From the NCBI GenBank assembly GCA_949902685.1, contig CATLDS010000031.1, positions 1 through 6,294 of the forward strand: a DNA stretch of 6,294 nt. The letters are read 5' to 3'. The position numbers and the translations under genes were made by a program. Positions 1 through 5,055 of this stretch are shown here, one piece after another. Positions within the stretch are counted from its first letter, which is position 1. Every line of letters begins with the position of its first letter. The notes under the pieces are model-generated. The model saw only the letters and a program-made list of their open reading frames with translations. It was not told the DNA's origin and did no database searches. This stretch comes from an uncultured Christensenellaceae bacterium. GTDB taxonomy: Bacteria > Bacillota > Clostridia > Christensenellales > UBA1242.

Positions 1-243
1 AGAGAAGATATGGCACACATCCCTAACAGATTTTTTGCGTATGAGAATTCGACTAATAAACTCAATTCATTCAAGGGTGATTTCGCACTGATTATAGGAG
101 CAGAGGGTGGTTTTTCGCCAGATGAGGTGAAATATTTTTCATCCTTTGCGAATAATGTCAGCCTAGGTAGTACTATACTTAGAGCTGAAGTGGCATGCGT
201 AACTGGTGTGGCAATGTTAAAGGCGGTGCGAGATGAAGGCTAG
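1..243 (+). CDS. rsmE: 16S rRNA (uracil-1498-N3)-methyltransferase RsmE, 3' end only
   Basis: The reading frame is open from base 1, so the true start lies upstream; the ATG at 10 is internal. About 80 C-terminal residues are visible. They match the SAM-binding knot of the SPOUT-fold enzyme RsmE, which methylates N3 of U1498 in 16S rRNA. The segment IIGAEGGFSPDEV corresponds to the family's IGPEGGFS..E signature, and LGSTILRAEVA corresponds to LG.RILR.ETA. Three positions differ from the usual signature (Pro to Ala, Arg to Thr, Thr to Val); these are conservative enough that I expect an active enzyme, but this is inference. The gene ends in TAG and overlaps mtaB by 11 bases, which indicates co-transcription and translational coupling. 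The rsmE-mtaB pair is a common arrangement downstream of dnaK-dnaJ-prmA in Bacillota; those genes would lie to the left of this window. Confidence 0.93.
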   Translation, partial: REDMAHIPNRFFAYENSTNKLNSFKGDFALIIGAEGGFSPDEVKYFSSFANNVSLGSTILRAEVACVTGVAMLKAVRDEG

Positions 244-1483
244 TGTCATTACTCTGGGTTGTAAGGTTAATGAGTATGAGAGTCAATCTATGCTCAATCA
301 GTTGAAGAAATTTGGCTATGAGATTTTTGAAGGTCTAGTATATGCTGATATTTACATTGTGAATACGTGTGCAGTTACAAATATAGGTGAGAGGAAGTCA
401 CGACAGGTTTTAACTAAAATTAAAAAACTTAATCCTAATGCCAAGATTGTAGTGTGTGGCTGTGCCGTACAAAATAATCCAGACCAGTTTTTAAGAGATA
501 GAAATGTTATAGCGGTGGCGGGTAATTTCGGTAAACACGACATCGTTAATTTGATTAATTGTGAAAATAAAGTACTCCCAGAATTAGAGCATAAAAAATA
601 CATTCCATTTGATAAACCTATAGAGACGAAGGCTAGGCAGTATATCAAAATACAAGATGGATGTAATTATTTTTGTACATACTGCTTGATACCATATCTT
701 CGAGGTAGGAGTAGAAGTAGAGAATTGAATGACATATTGAACGAGATTAAAGATACTAAATCTAACGAAATTGTCCTTACAGGTATCAATATGTCGGATT
801 ATAGAATTGATGACAAATTGGCGCTGAAGACATTAGTTAGTGAAGTAGATAAACTCAATAAACGATTTAGATTGTCCTCTCTAGAATGTAATGTGCTGGA
901 TGATGAGATGTTAGACATACTTGCCAATGCTAAGAATTTCTGTCCGCACTTTCATTTGAGCTTGCAGTCTGCGTGCAATGACACATTAAAGCGAATGAAC
1001 AGAAATTATACTATTGAAGAATTTATCACTATTACAGACAAGATTAAGGAGAAATTTGTCCATCCATGTATCTCTACTGATATTATTGTAGGGTTCAAAG
1101 GTGAGACTGATGATGAATTTGAGACTACCTTTAATAATTTGAAGCGAATTGGCTTTAGTTTTATGCACATATTCCCGTATAGTGTTAGGTCTGGTACGGT
1201 AGCAAGCCGTATGTCTGGAGATGTAGACAAATCCATCGTCAAAACTCGTGAACGAAGGCTTATTAGTTTAAATCGTGAATTTAAGCAAAATTTCTATAAT
1301 GAAAATAAGAATACTGTCCATACTATGTTAGTAGAAGAGATAGTTGATGGTTACTCTGTAGGCTATACGGACAATTATATTTATACGTATCTAGAGGGTA
1401 AGTCAACAGTTGGTAGTATCATTAAAGTGCGACTAATAGATGAATTTCAGCAGGGCATGGGTGCCCAAATTGATAATAATTAA
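233..1483 (+). CDS. mtaB: tRNA (N6-threonylcarbamoyladenosine-37-C2)-methylthiotransferase MtaB
   Basis: This radical SAM enzyme adds a methylthio group to t6A at position 37 of tRNAs reading ANN codons, giving ms2t6A. The 416 residues have the full methylthiotransferase layout. The N-terminal UPF0004 domain (about 1-120) carries the auxiliary [4Fe-4S] cysteines C10 (TLGCKVN), C46 (NTCAVT) and C77 (CGCAVQ). The radical SAM core (about 135-355) has the CxxxCxxC motif C144-C148-C151 in DGCNYFCTYC, followed by IPYLRGRSRSR. A C-terminal TRAM-like RNA-binding region lies at about 360-412. TLGCKVN rather than the MiaB or RimO version of that motif, plus the rsmE linkage, favour MtaB. The ATG at 233 is supported by AAAGG at 219-223, nine bases upstream inside rsmE. 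No terminator follows, so readthrough into the HIT gene is possible. Confidence 0.95.
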   Translation: MKASVITLGCKVNEYESQSMLNQLKKFGYEIFEGLVYADIYIVNTCAVTNIGERKSRQVLTKIKKLNPNAKIVVCGCAVQNNPDQFLRDRNVIAVAGNFGKHDIVNLINCENKVLPELEHKKYIPFDKPIETKARQYIKIQDGCNYFCTYCLIPYLRGRSRSRELNDILNEIKDTKSNEIVLTGINMSDYRIDDKLALKTLVSEVDKLNKRFRLSSLECNVLDDEMLDILANAKNFCPHFHLSLQSACNDTLKRMNRNYTIEEFITITDKIKEKFVHPCISTDIIVGFKGETDDEFETTFNNLKRIGFSFMHIFPYSVRSGTVASRMSGDVDKSIVKTRERRLISLNREFKQNFYNENKNTVHTMLVEEIVDGYSVGYTDNYIYTYLEGKSTVGSIIKVRLIDEFQQGMGAQIDNN

Positions 1484-1491
1484 TAAAATCA

Positions 1492-1520
1492 TTGCAACTT
1501 AATCTATTTTGTGCTAGAAT
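1492..1520 (+). promoter_or_regulatory. Predicted sigma-A-type promoter for the HIT gene
   Basis: TTGCAA (1492-1497) and TAGAAT (1515-1520) are separated by 17 bases, and TG at 1512-1513 gives an extended -10. Normal spacing puts the transcript start near 1527, so the leader would be only about 9 bases and would begin within the ribosome binding site. The promoter lies in the gap after mtaB and would let the HIT gene be expressed apart from rsmE-mtaB. Confidence 0.65.
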
Positions 1521-1523
1521 AAA

Positions 1524-1530
1524 AGTGAGG
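1524..1530 (+). promoter_or_regulatory. Ribosome binding site that decides the HIT gene start
   Basis: AGTGAGG, continuing as TG, resembles the SD consensus AAGGAGGTG. It sits five bases before the ATG at 1536. The in-frame GTG at 1530 overlaps this site and so has no usable SD, which makes ATG 1536 the preferred start. Confidence 0.7.
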
Positions 1531-1535
1531 TGTAT

Positions 1536-1871
1536 ATGGAAGATTGTGTATTTTGTAAAATAAGGAAGGGTGAGTTGCCTTCTACTAAACTGTACGAAGA
1601 TAAAGATTTTATGGTTATTAAGGATATTAATCCGCAGGCCAAAATTCATCTTATTGCTATACCGCACGAGCACGCACCATATATTGATATGATGACAGAA
1701 GAGGGTGTATTGCTCTTGGGTAAAATTATTCATAAGATTGCACTTAATAGAGATAAATTGGGTTTGAAGAATGGTTATCGTCTACTTATCAACCAAGGTG
1801 AAGATGCAGGACAGACTGTGGGACACATTCATATTCACATTTTAGGTGGAGAGAAATTAAAAGAGTTTTAG
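1536..1871 (+). CDS. Histidine triad (HIT/HINT-like) nucleotide-binding protein
   Basis: This is a 111-residue protein of the HIT superfamily. Bacterial HINT-type members hydrolyse nucleoside phosphoramidates and adenylated substrates, but the physiological substrate here cannot be told from sequence. The active-site triad is H97-I-H99-I-H101 in the block GQTVGHIHIHILGG. The catalytic His should be the middle or last of these by family precedent. The N-terminal EDCVFCKI carries C4 and C7, which with H46 and a triad His form the zinc site seen in some HINT proteins. LLINQGEDAGQ (83-93) is the conserved nucleotide-binding strand. The length is normal for the family (about 110-120). It has its own promoter in the 52-base gap after mtaB and is closed by a strong terminator, so it is probably expressed both alone and by readthrough from mtaB. 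The linkage to mtaB and rpsU is typical of Bacillota. Confidence 0.94.
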   Translation: MEDCVFCKIRKGELPSTKLYEDKDFMVIKDINPQAKIHLIAIPHEHAPYIDMMTEEGVLLLGKIIHKIALNRDKLGLKNGYRLLINQGEDAGQTVGHIHIHILGGEKLKEF

Positions 1872-1905
1872 TTAATCCATTTTGAAACTATTAGAATAAT
1901 TAAAT

Positions 1906-1937
1906 AAAAAACATAGAAAACCAGTCTATGTTTTTTT
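1906..1937 (+). terminator. Rho-independent terminator after the HIT gene
   Basis: A hairpin with a 7 bp core (ACATAGA at 1911-1917 pairing with TCTATGT at 1925-1931) extends through five A-T pairs to a 12 bp stem. The loop is AAACCAG (1918-1924), and the T run 1931-1937 follows. Because an A run precedes the stem, it could also stop transcription arriving from the other strand, though no minus-strand gene is seen here. Confidence 0.88.
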
Positions 1938-1942
1938 GCTTA

Positions 1943-1970
1943 TTGACAAATTGAATATTCAGTGTATAAT
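1943..1970 (+). promoter_or_regulatory. Consensus sigma-A promoter for the unknown 147-residue gene
   Basis: TTGACA (1943-1948) and TATAAT (1965-1970) are perfect matches to both hexamers with a 16-base spacer. The predicted transcript start is near 1977, giving a leader of about 20 bases that contains the SD AAAGGAG at 1982-1988. This is the closest match to consensus in the window and begins only a few bases after the preceding terminator. Confidence 0.88.
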
Positions 1971-1996
1971 AAGACTAGTACAAAGGAGATTTTAAT

Positions 1997-2440
1997 ATGA
2001 TTTTAACAAAATACATATATGAGGGCTTTTCACCTTTAAGATGTGAAGCATTGAAGAAGTCAAAAGTATTCAAAAATGACGTATTTAAAATTACTTGTGA
2101 AAAAGGCAGTTTGGTTAATGCTAATTATAAGTGGGAAATTCGTTTCAATCATGAAAATTTTAATCATGAAATAACTCAAAGTGAAGAGAAGCAGATTAGA
2201 GATGCTGTCGATGCAATGTTTTGGTTGATGGGAGAGAAGGCTTGCGATGAGAAAAAACTTGTTGAAGCCATCAAGAAATATACCGGCATTGTTTTAAAAG
2301 ATCTGGTGTTAGTCAATGTTGAACGTCAGCAAGTTTTATGTGATGAGAAAAAGCATTTGTTCGGTCACTTGTGGGCAGATAAAGAAGTACTTAAATCTGT
2401 GTCATTTAACTGTAACGGACAACTAAACGAAGACATTTAA
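1997..2440 (+). CDS. Conserved-context hypothetical protein, 147 residues
   Basis: I do not recognise this protein. The ATG has a good SD (AAAGGAG, 1982-1988, eight bases upstream) and a consensus promoter, so the gene is very likely real and well transcribed. There is no signal peptide or membrane segment, so it should be cytoplasmic. The N-terminal part (about 25-60) alternates in a strand-like way. A probable helix lies at about 62-82 (with AMFWLMGEKA), a charged helix at about 84-95, and a hydrophobic strand-like segment at 97-108 (GIVLKDLVLVNV). Cysteines at 16, 34, 83, 115 and 139 are scattered and do not form a CxxC metal site. FNHE is nearly repeated at 50-58. It sits between the HIT gene and rpsU, where many Bacillota have nothing. 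No terminator follows, so its transcript may run into rpsU. A regulatory or ribosome-linked role would be a guess from position only. Confidence 0.85.
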   Translation: MILTKYIYEGFSPLRCEALKKSKVFKNDVFKITCEKGSLVNANYKWEIRFNHENFNHEITQSEEKQIRDAVDAMFWLMGEKACDEKKLVEAIKKYTGIVLKDLVLVNVERQQVLCDEKKHLFGHLWADKEVLKSVSFNCNGQLNEDI

Positions 2441-2499
2441 CAATTTTAATGCTAATACTATAAATTTTGATAAATCGAATAATAATATGGCAAAAAGTC

Positions 2500-2528
2500 T
2501 TGACAATACAAATACAATAATGTAAGAT
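2500..2528 (+). promoter_or_regulatory. Predicted sigma-A promoter for rpsU
   Basis: TTGACA (2500-2505, perfect) and TAAGAT (2523-2528, four of six) are separated by 17 bases. The predicted start is near 2535, leaving a leader of about 29 bases before the TTG start. The rest of the 2441-2563 gap is AT-rich, with no hairpin or riboswitch-like structure that I can see. Confidence 0.72.
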
Positions 2529-2552
2529 AAAAAAGAATTTATAAATAAAAGT

Positions 2553-2558
2553 GGGTGA
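2553..2558 (+). promoter_or_regulatory. Ribosome binding site that decides the rpsU start
   Basis: GGGTGA contains GGTGA, which can pair with the 3' end of 16S rRNA, and lies five bases before TTG 2564. The alternative in-frame GTG at 2555 falls inside this site and has only A/T-rich sequence with a weak AGTGG upstream, so it would lack an SD of its own. Confidence 0.6.
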
Positions 2559-2563
2559 ATAAA

Positions 2564-2752
2564 TTGACTACAGTTCGTTGCGGAGAGAATGAATCGTTAG
2601 ATAGCGCATTGAAACGTTTTAAGCGTAAATGTCAAAAAGATGGTATCATAGGCGACCTTAAGAAGAATACTGAATATGTTAAACCAAGCGTTCGTCGTAA
2701 AGAGAAATCTAAAGCAGCTCGTAAGCGTGCTATGAAGAAATCTAGATATTAA
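2564..2752 (+). CDS. rpsU: 30S ribosomal protein S21 (bS21)
   Basis: bS21 is a small basic protein of the 30S platform near the 3' end of 16S rRNA, with a role in initiation. The protein shows the family signature: [20 protein letters not shown] near the N-terminus and a Lys/Arg-rich C-terminal tail ([20 protein letters not shown]). I place the start at TTG 2564, giving 62 residues ([11 protein letters not shown]...), because it has an SD at proper spacing and leaves a short N-terminus as in homologues. A GTG at 2555 would add three residues (MNK) and cannot be excluded. The gene has its own promoter and terminator, so it can act as a single-gene unit, with possible readthrough from the gene upstream. 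In many Bacillota rpsU is followed by yqeY; here a terminator and pcrA follow instead. Confidence 0.95.
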   Translation: MTTVRCGENESLDSALKRFKRKCQKDGIIGDLKKNTEYVKPSVRRKEKSKAARKRAMKKSRY

Positions 2753-2757
2753 GATAG

Positions 2758-2778
2758 ACTGGAATTATCCAGTTTTTT
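2758..2778 (+). terminator. Rho-independent terminator after rpsU
   Basis: ACTGGA (2758-2763) pairs perfectly with TCCAGT (2768-2773) around the loop ATTA. A G-T and an A-T pair can lengthen the stem to 8 bp. A run of six T (2773-2778) follows. It starts five bases after the rpsU stop and should isolate rpsU from pcrA. Confidence 0.88.
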
Positions 2779-2790
2779 CTTGAATTTCGT

Positions 2791-2819
2791 TTGCTAGTAA
2801 AATCAATATTTGATATAAT
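2791..2819 (+). promoter_or_regulatory. Sigma-A promoter of the pcrA-ligA operon, predicted leaderless
   Basis: TTGCTA (2791-2796) and TATAAT (2814-2819, perfect) are separated by 17 bases, with TG at 2811-2812 making an extended -10. The usual distance from the -10 to the start (+1 is seven bases after its last base) lands on 2826, the A of the pcrA ATG. No SD is present between 2800 and 2825. Confidence 0.85.
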
Positions 2820-2825
2820 CAGTAC

Positions 2826-5054
2826 ATGGATTACAAGAGTTTACTGAATAGTGAGCAATATGATGCAGTTGTGTGCACTGATGGGCCAGTGATGGTTAGC
2901 GCTGGTGCAGGCAGTGGTAAAACTAGGCTTCTAACATATAGAATAGCATATTTGATTACGGAACGTGGAGTTCCTGCACATAAAATTTTAGCCATCACTT
3001 TTACTAATAAAGCCGCTGGCGAGATGAAAGACAGGATTACCAAAGTTGCACCAGATGGTGACTTGGTAACTGTTAGTACTTTCCATAGTTTTTGTGCTAG
3101 AATGCTACGAACTTATGCGAGTTTTATTCTTGGATATAAAGAGAATTTTACAATTTTTAGTGATAATGATACTTCTAAGATATTTAAAGATTTATTCAAA
3201 TCCATGAATATAGACGATGAGAATACTAAATCTAATTTTAAGCATAATATTTCCACTATTAAGAATGAAAATATGTCAGTAGAAGAATTCGCCGATATTT
3301 ATAAATATGATTCTTCTATCAACGACTTCGTAAAATTTTTTAATGCGTATCAAGAGGAATTAAAGAAGAATAACGCTATGGATTTTGACGATTTATTGGT
3401 CAATTTCTATAATCTAATATCGCAGAATAGAGAAGTGTTAGATAGTATTCAAAACAAATTTACCTACTTTAGTGTAGATGAATTTCAAGATACTAATAAA
3501 CTTCAGTACGATATTATTAAATTACTAGCATCTAAGACACGTAATATTTTAATAGTTGGGGACGAGGATCAATCAATTTATGGTTGGCGTGGCGCTAATA
3601 TTGATAATATTTTTAATTTTACTCGAGATTTCAAAGAGTCTAAAGTATTCAAATTAGAGCAAAACTATCGCAGTACTAAAAAAATACTTGATAGAGCCAA
3701 TTTGATCATTAAGAATAATAAGAATAGATTGGATAAGAGACTTTATACTGAGAACGGAGAGGGCAGTGAGGTTATCTACTATCAGTCTTCTAACGAAAGT
3801 GATGAGGCGGACTTCGTAGTTCGAAATATTATTCGAATGCACAATGCGGGTGTACCATATAGCGAGATGGCTATACTTATGAGACTTAACGCACTATCAC
3901 GTTCATTTGAAGAGAAATTGCTCGCTTATAATATACCTCATATCATGTATAATGGCTTCAAATTCTTTGAGCGTGCGGAGATTAAGAATGTATTAGCGTA
4001 TCTAACAGCATTAGTTAATCCTGATGATAATATTAGTTTTGCACGTATAATCAATTTCCCTAAACGTGGAATTGGAGATACAAGTATCGATAAATTAAAT
4101 GAAATTGCCATGAAATACCACACTTCACTTAAGAGTGTAGTTATGAATAACGAAACCGAGATTTTACCCAAGGCTCTTAAAGACAAGTTAAAGGTACTGA
4201 AAGAACTTTTAACAGATTTGGAAGAGAAAATGTCTAGTATGGGTATGTACGACTTTTTCTCATATTTGTTAGATAAATCTGGCATTCTAAAATCATTTGA
4301 TTTGGATAATGAGCAGGAGTACGAGAGATTTTTAAATATTAACTCACTATCTAATTCAGTACGTGAATTTGAGGAAAATAATGATGGTGCTACTATTGTA
4401 GATTATTTGCAATCGGTTACACTGTCTAGCGCTATGGATAGTGACGATGGTACTGGTGTGGTAATAGCTACTATACATGGTGCTAAAGGACTAGAATTTG
4501 ATACCGTCTTTGTAGTTGGATGTGAGGAAAAGATTTTCCCTATCACTCGTGATGATAAGGATGATTTAGAAGAAGAACGTAGACTAATGTACGTAGCAAT
4601 CACACGTGCGAAGAAGGATTTAATTTTGACGAGTTCATCGTCTAGATTTATGTATGGTAAGCGAGAGTACAGTGTAAAATCTCGTTTCTTATACGAGTTA
4701 GATTTGGCTAAGGAGCGACAAATAAATTCACGCTTCGGGACATATAATAATAGAAATAATGATGATAATTATAGAACACAAAATAAATTTAATTACGGAG
4801 GAAACATGAATACTTTGAATTCAAACAATAATCAGTCATTTAATTATACATTTAATAAAAACGCAGTAGAGAAAAAAGCTGTTGATTTTTCTAAAATTAA
4901 ATTAGGAGCGAAGGTGGTTCATCCCAAGTTTGGAGAAGGAGAGATAGTAGAAGTCACTCCAAATAGTAGCAATCATTGCGTTAAGATTAAATTTGATGTG
5001 GTGGGTGAGAAGATGTTGTCATTAGAATACGCACCAATCGAATTTAAGGACTAA
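2826..5054 (+). CDS. pcrA: UvrD/PcrA-type superfamily 1A DNA helicase
   Basis: This is an ATP-driven 3'-5' DNA helicase used in nucleotide excision repair, in clearing replication-transcription conflicts and in rolling-circle plasmid replication. The 742 residues are normal for PcrA, and all helicase motifs are present: Q motif LNSEQYDAV (7-15), Walker A AGAGSGKT (26-33), Ia ITFTNKAAGEM (57-67), Walker B VDEFQDTN (217-224), motif III GDEDQSIYGWRGA (245-257), IV LEQNYRST (277-284), V IATIHGAKGLEF (547-558) and VI EEERRLMYVAITRAK (582-596). An Asn-rich linker (634-679) leads to a C-terminal Tudor-like domain (about 690-742, GAKVVHPKFGEGEIVEV), which in PcrA contacts RNA polymerase. ATG 2826 is required to keep the Q motif near the N-terminus, yet it has no SD and coincides with the predicted transcript start. 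ligA follows after one base, the usual pcrA-ligA operon. Confidence 0.97.
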   Translation: MDYKSLLNSEQYDAVVCTDGPVMVSAGAGSGKTRLLTYRIAYLITERGVPAHKILAITFTNKAAGEMKDRITKVAPDGDLVTVSTFHSFCARMLRTYASFILGYKENFTIFSDNDTSKIFKDLFKSMNIDDENTKSNFKHNISTIKNENMSVEEFADIYKYDSSINDFVKFFNAYQEELKKNNAMDFDDLLVNFYNLISQNREVLDSIQNKFTYFSVDEFQDTNKLQYDIIKLLASKTRNILIVGDEDQSIYGWRGANIDNIFNFTRDFKESKVFKLEQNYRSTKKILDRANLIIKNNKNRLDKRLYTENGEGSEVIYYQSSNESDEADFVVRNIIRMHNAGVPYSEMAILMRLNALSRSFEEKLLAYNIPHIMYNGFKFFERAEIKNVLAYLTALVNPDDNISFARIINFPKRGIGDTSIDKLNEIAMKYHTSLKSVVMNNETEILPKALKDKLKVLKELLTDLEEKMSSMGMYDFFSYLLDKSGILKSFDLDNEQEYERFLNINSLSNSVREFEENNDGATIVDYLQSVTLSSAMDSDDGTGVVIATIHGAKGLEFDTVFVVGCEEKIFPITRDDKDDLEEERRLMYVAITRAKKDLILTSSSSRFMYGKREYSVKSRFLYELDLAKERQINSRFGTYNNRNNDDNYRTQNKFNYGGNMNTLNSNNNQSFNYTFNKNAVEKKAVDFSKIKLGAKVVHPKFGEGEIVEVTPNSSNHCVKIKFDVVGEKMLSLEYAPIEFKD
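4797..4808 (+). promoter_or_regulatory. Possible internal translation start in pcrA
   Basis: GGAGG (4797-4801) lies four bases before an in-frame ATG (4806-4808, Met661 of the helicase). If used, it would give an 82-residue protein (4806-5054) holding the second half of the Asn-rich linker and the complete Tudor-like domain. It is the strongest SD-plus-ATG pair I found in the window. GGAGG also simply encodes part of a Tyr-Gly-Gly stretch, so chance is a real alternative. Confidence 0.35.
5046..5050 (+). promoter_or_regulatory. Ribosome binding site of ligA
   Basis: AAGGA sits in the last codons of pcrA, five bases before ATG 5056. This ties ligA translation to the end of pcrA and fixes the ligA start. 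Confidence 0.75.
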
Positions 5055-5055
5055 A

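Noticed and set aside
10..12. ATG at 10 as the start of a small 77-residue gene
   Set aside because: The frame is open to base 1 and the protein is the C-terminal end of RsmE, so this is an internal Met of a gene cut by the window edge.
1453..1466. Hairpin GGGCA-TGGG-TGCCC at the end of mtaB, as a terminator
   Set aside because: The stem is only 5 bp, lies inside the coding sequence, and no T run follows, so it does not look like a rho-independent terminator.
1530..1535. GTG start for the HIT protein, adding two residues
   Set aside because: The GTG overlaps the SD that serves ATG 1536; homologues usually begin with a short segment before the CxxC, which the ATG start gives.
1422..1733. Minus-strand ORF of 103 codons across the mtaB end and the HIT gene
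   Set aside because: It is antisense to two well-supported genes, has no SD or promoter, and its translation has no recognisable features.
2148..2171. Two copies of AATCATGAAA 14 bases apart in the unknown gene
   Set aside because: Only two short copies, within coding sequence and encoding the near-repeat FNHE; too little to call a functional repeat.
3938..4285. Minus-strand ORF of 115 codons
   Set aside because: It is antisense to the middle of pcrA and has no start signals or recognisable protein pattern.
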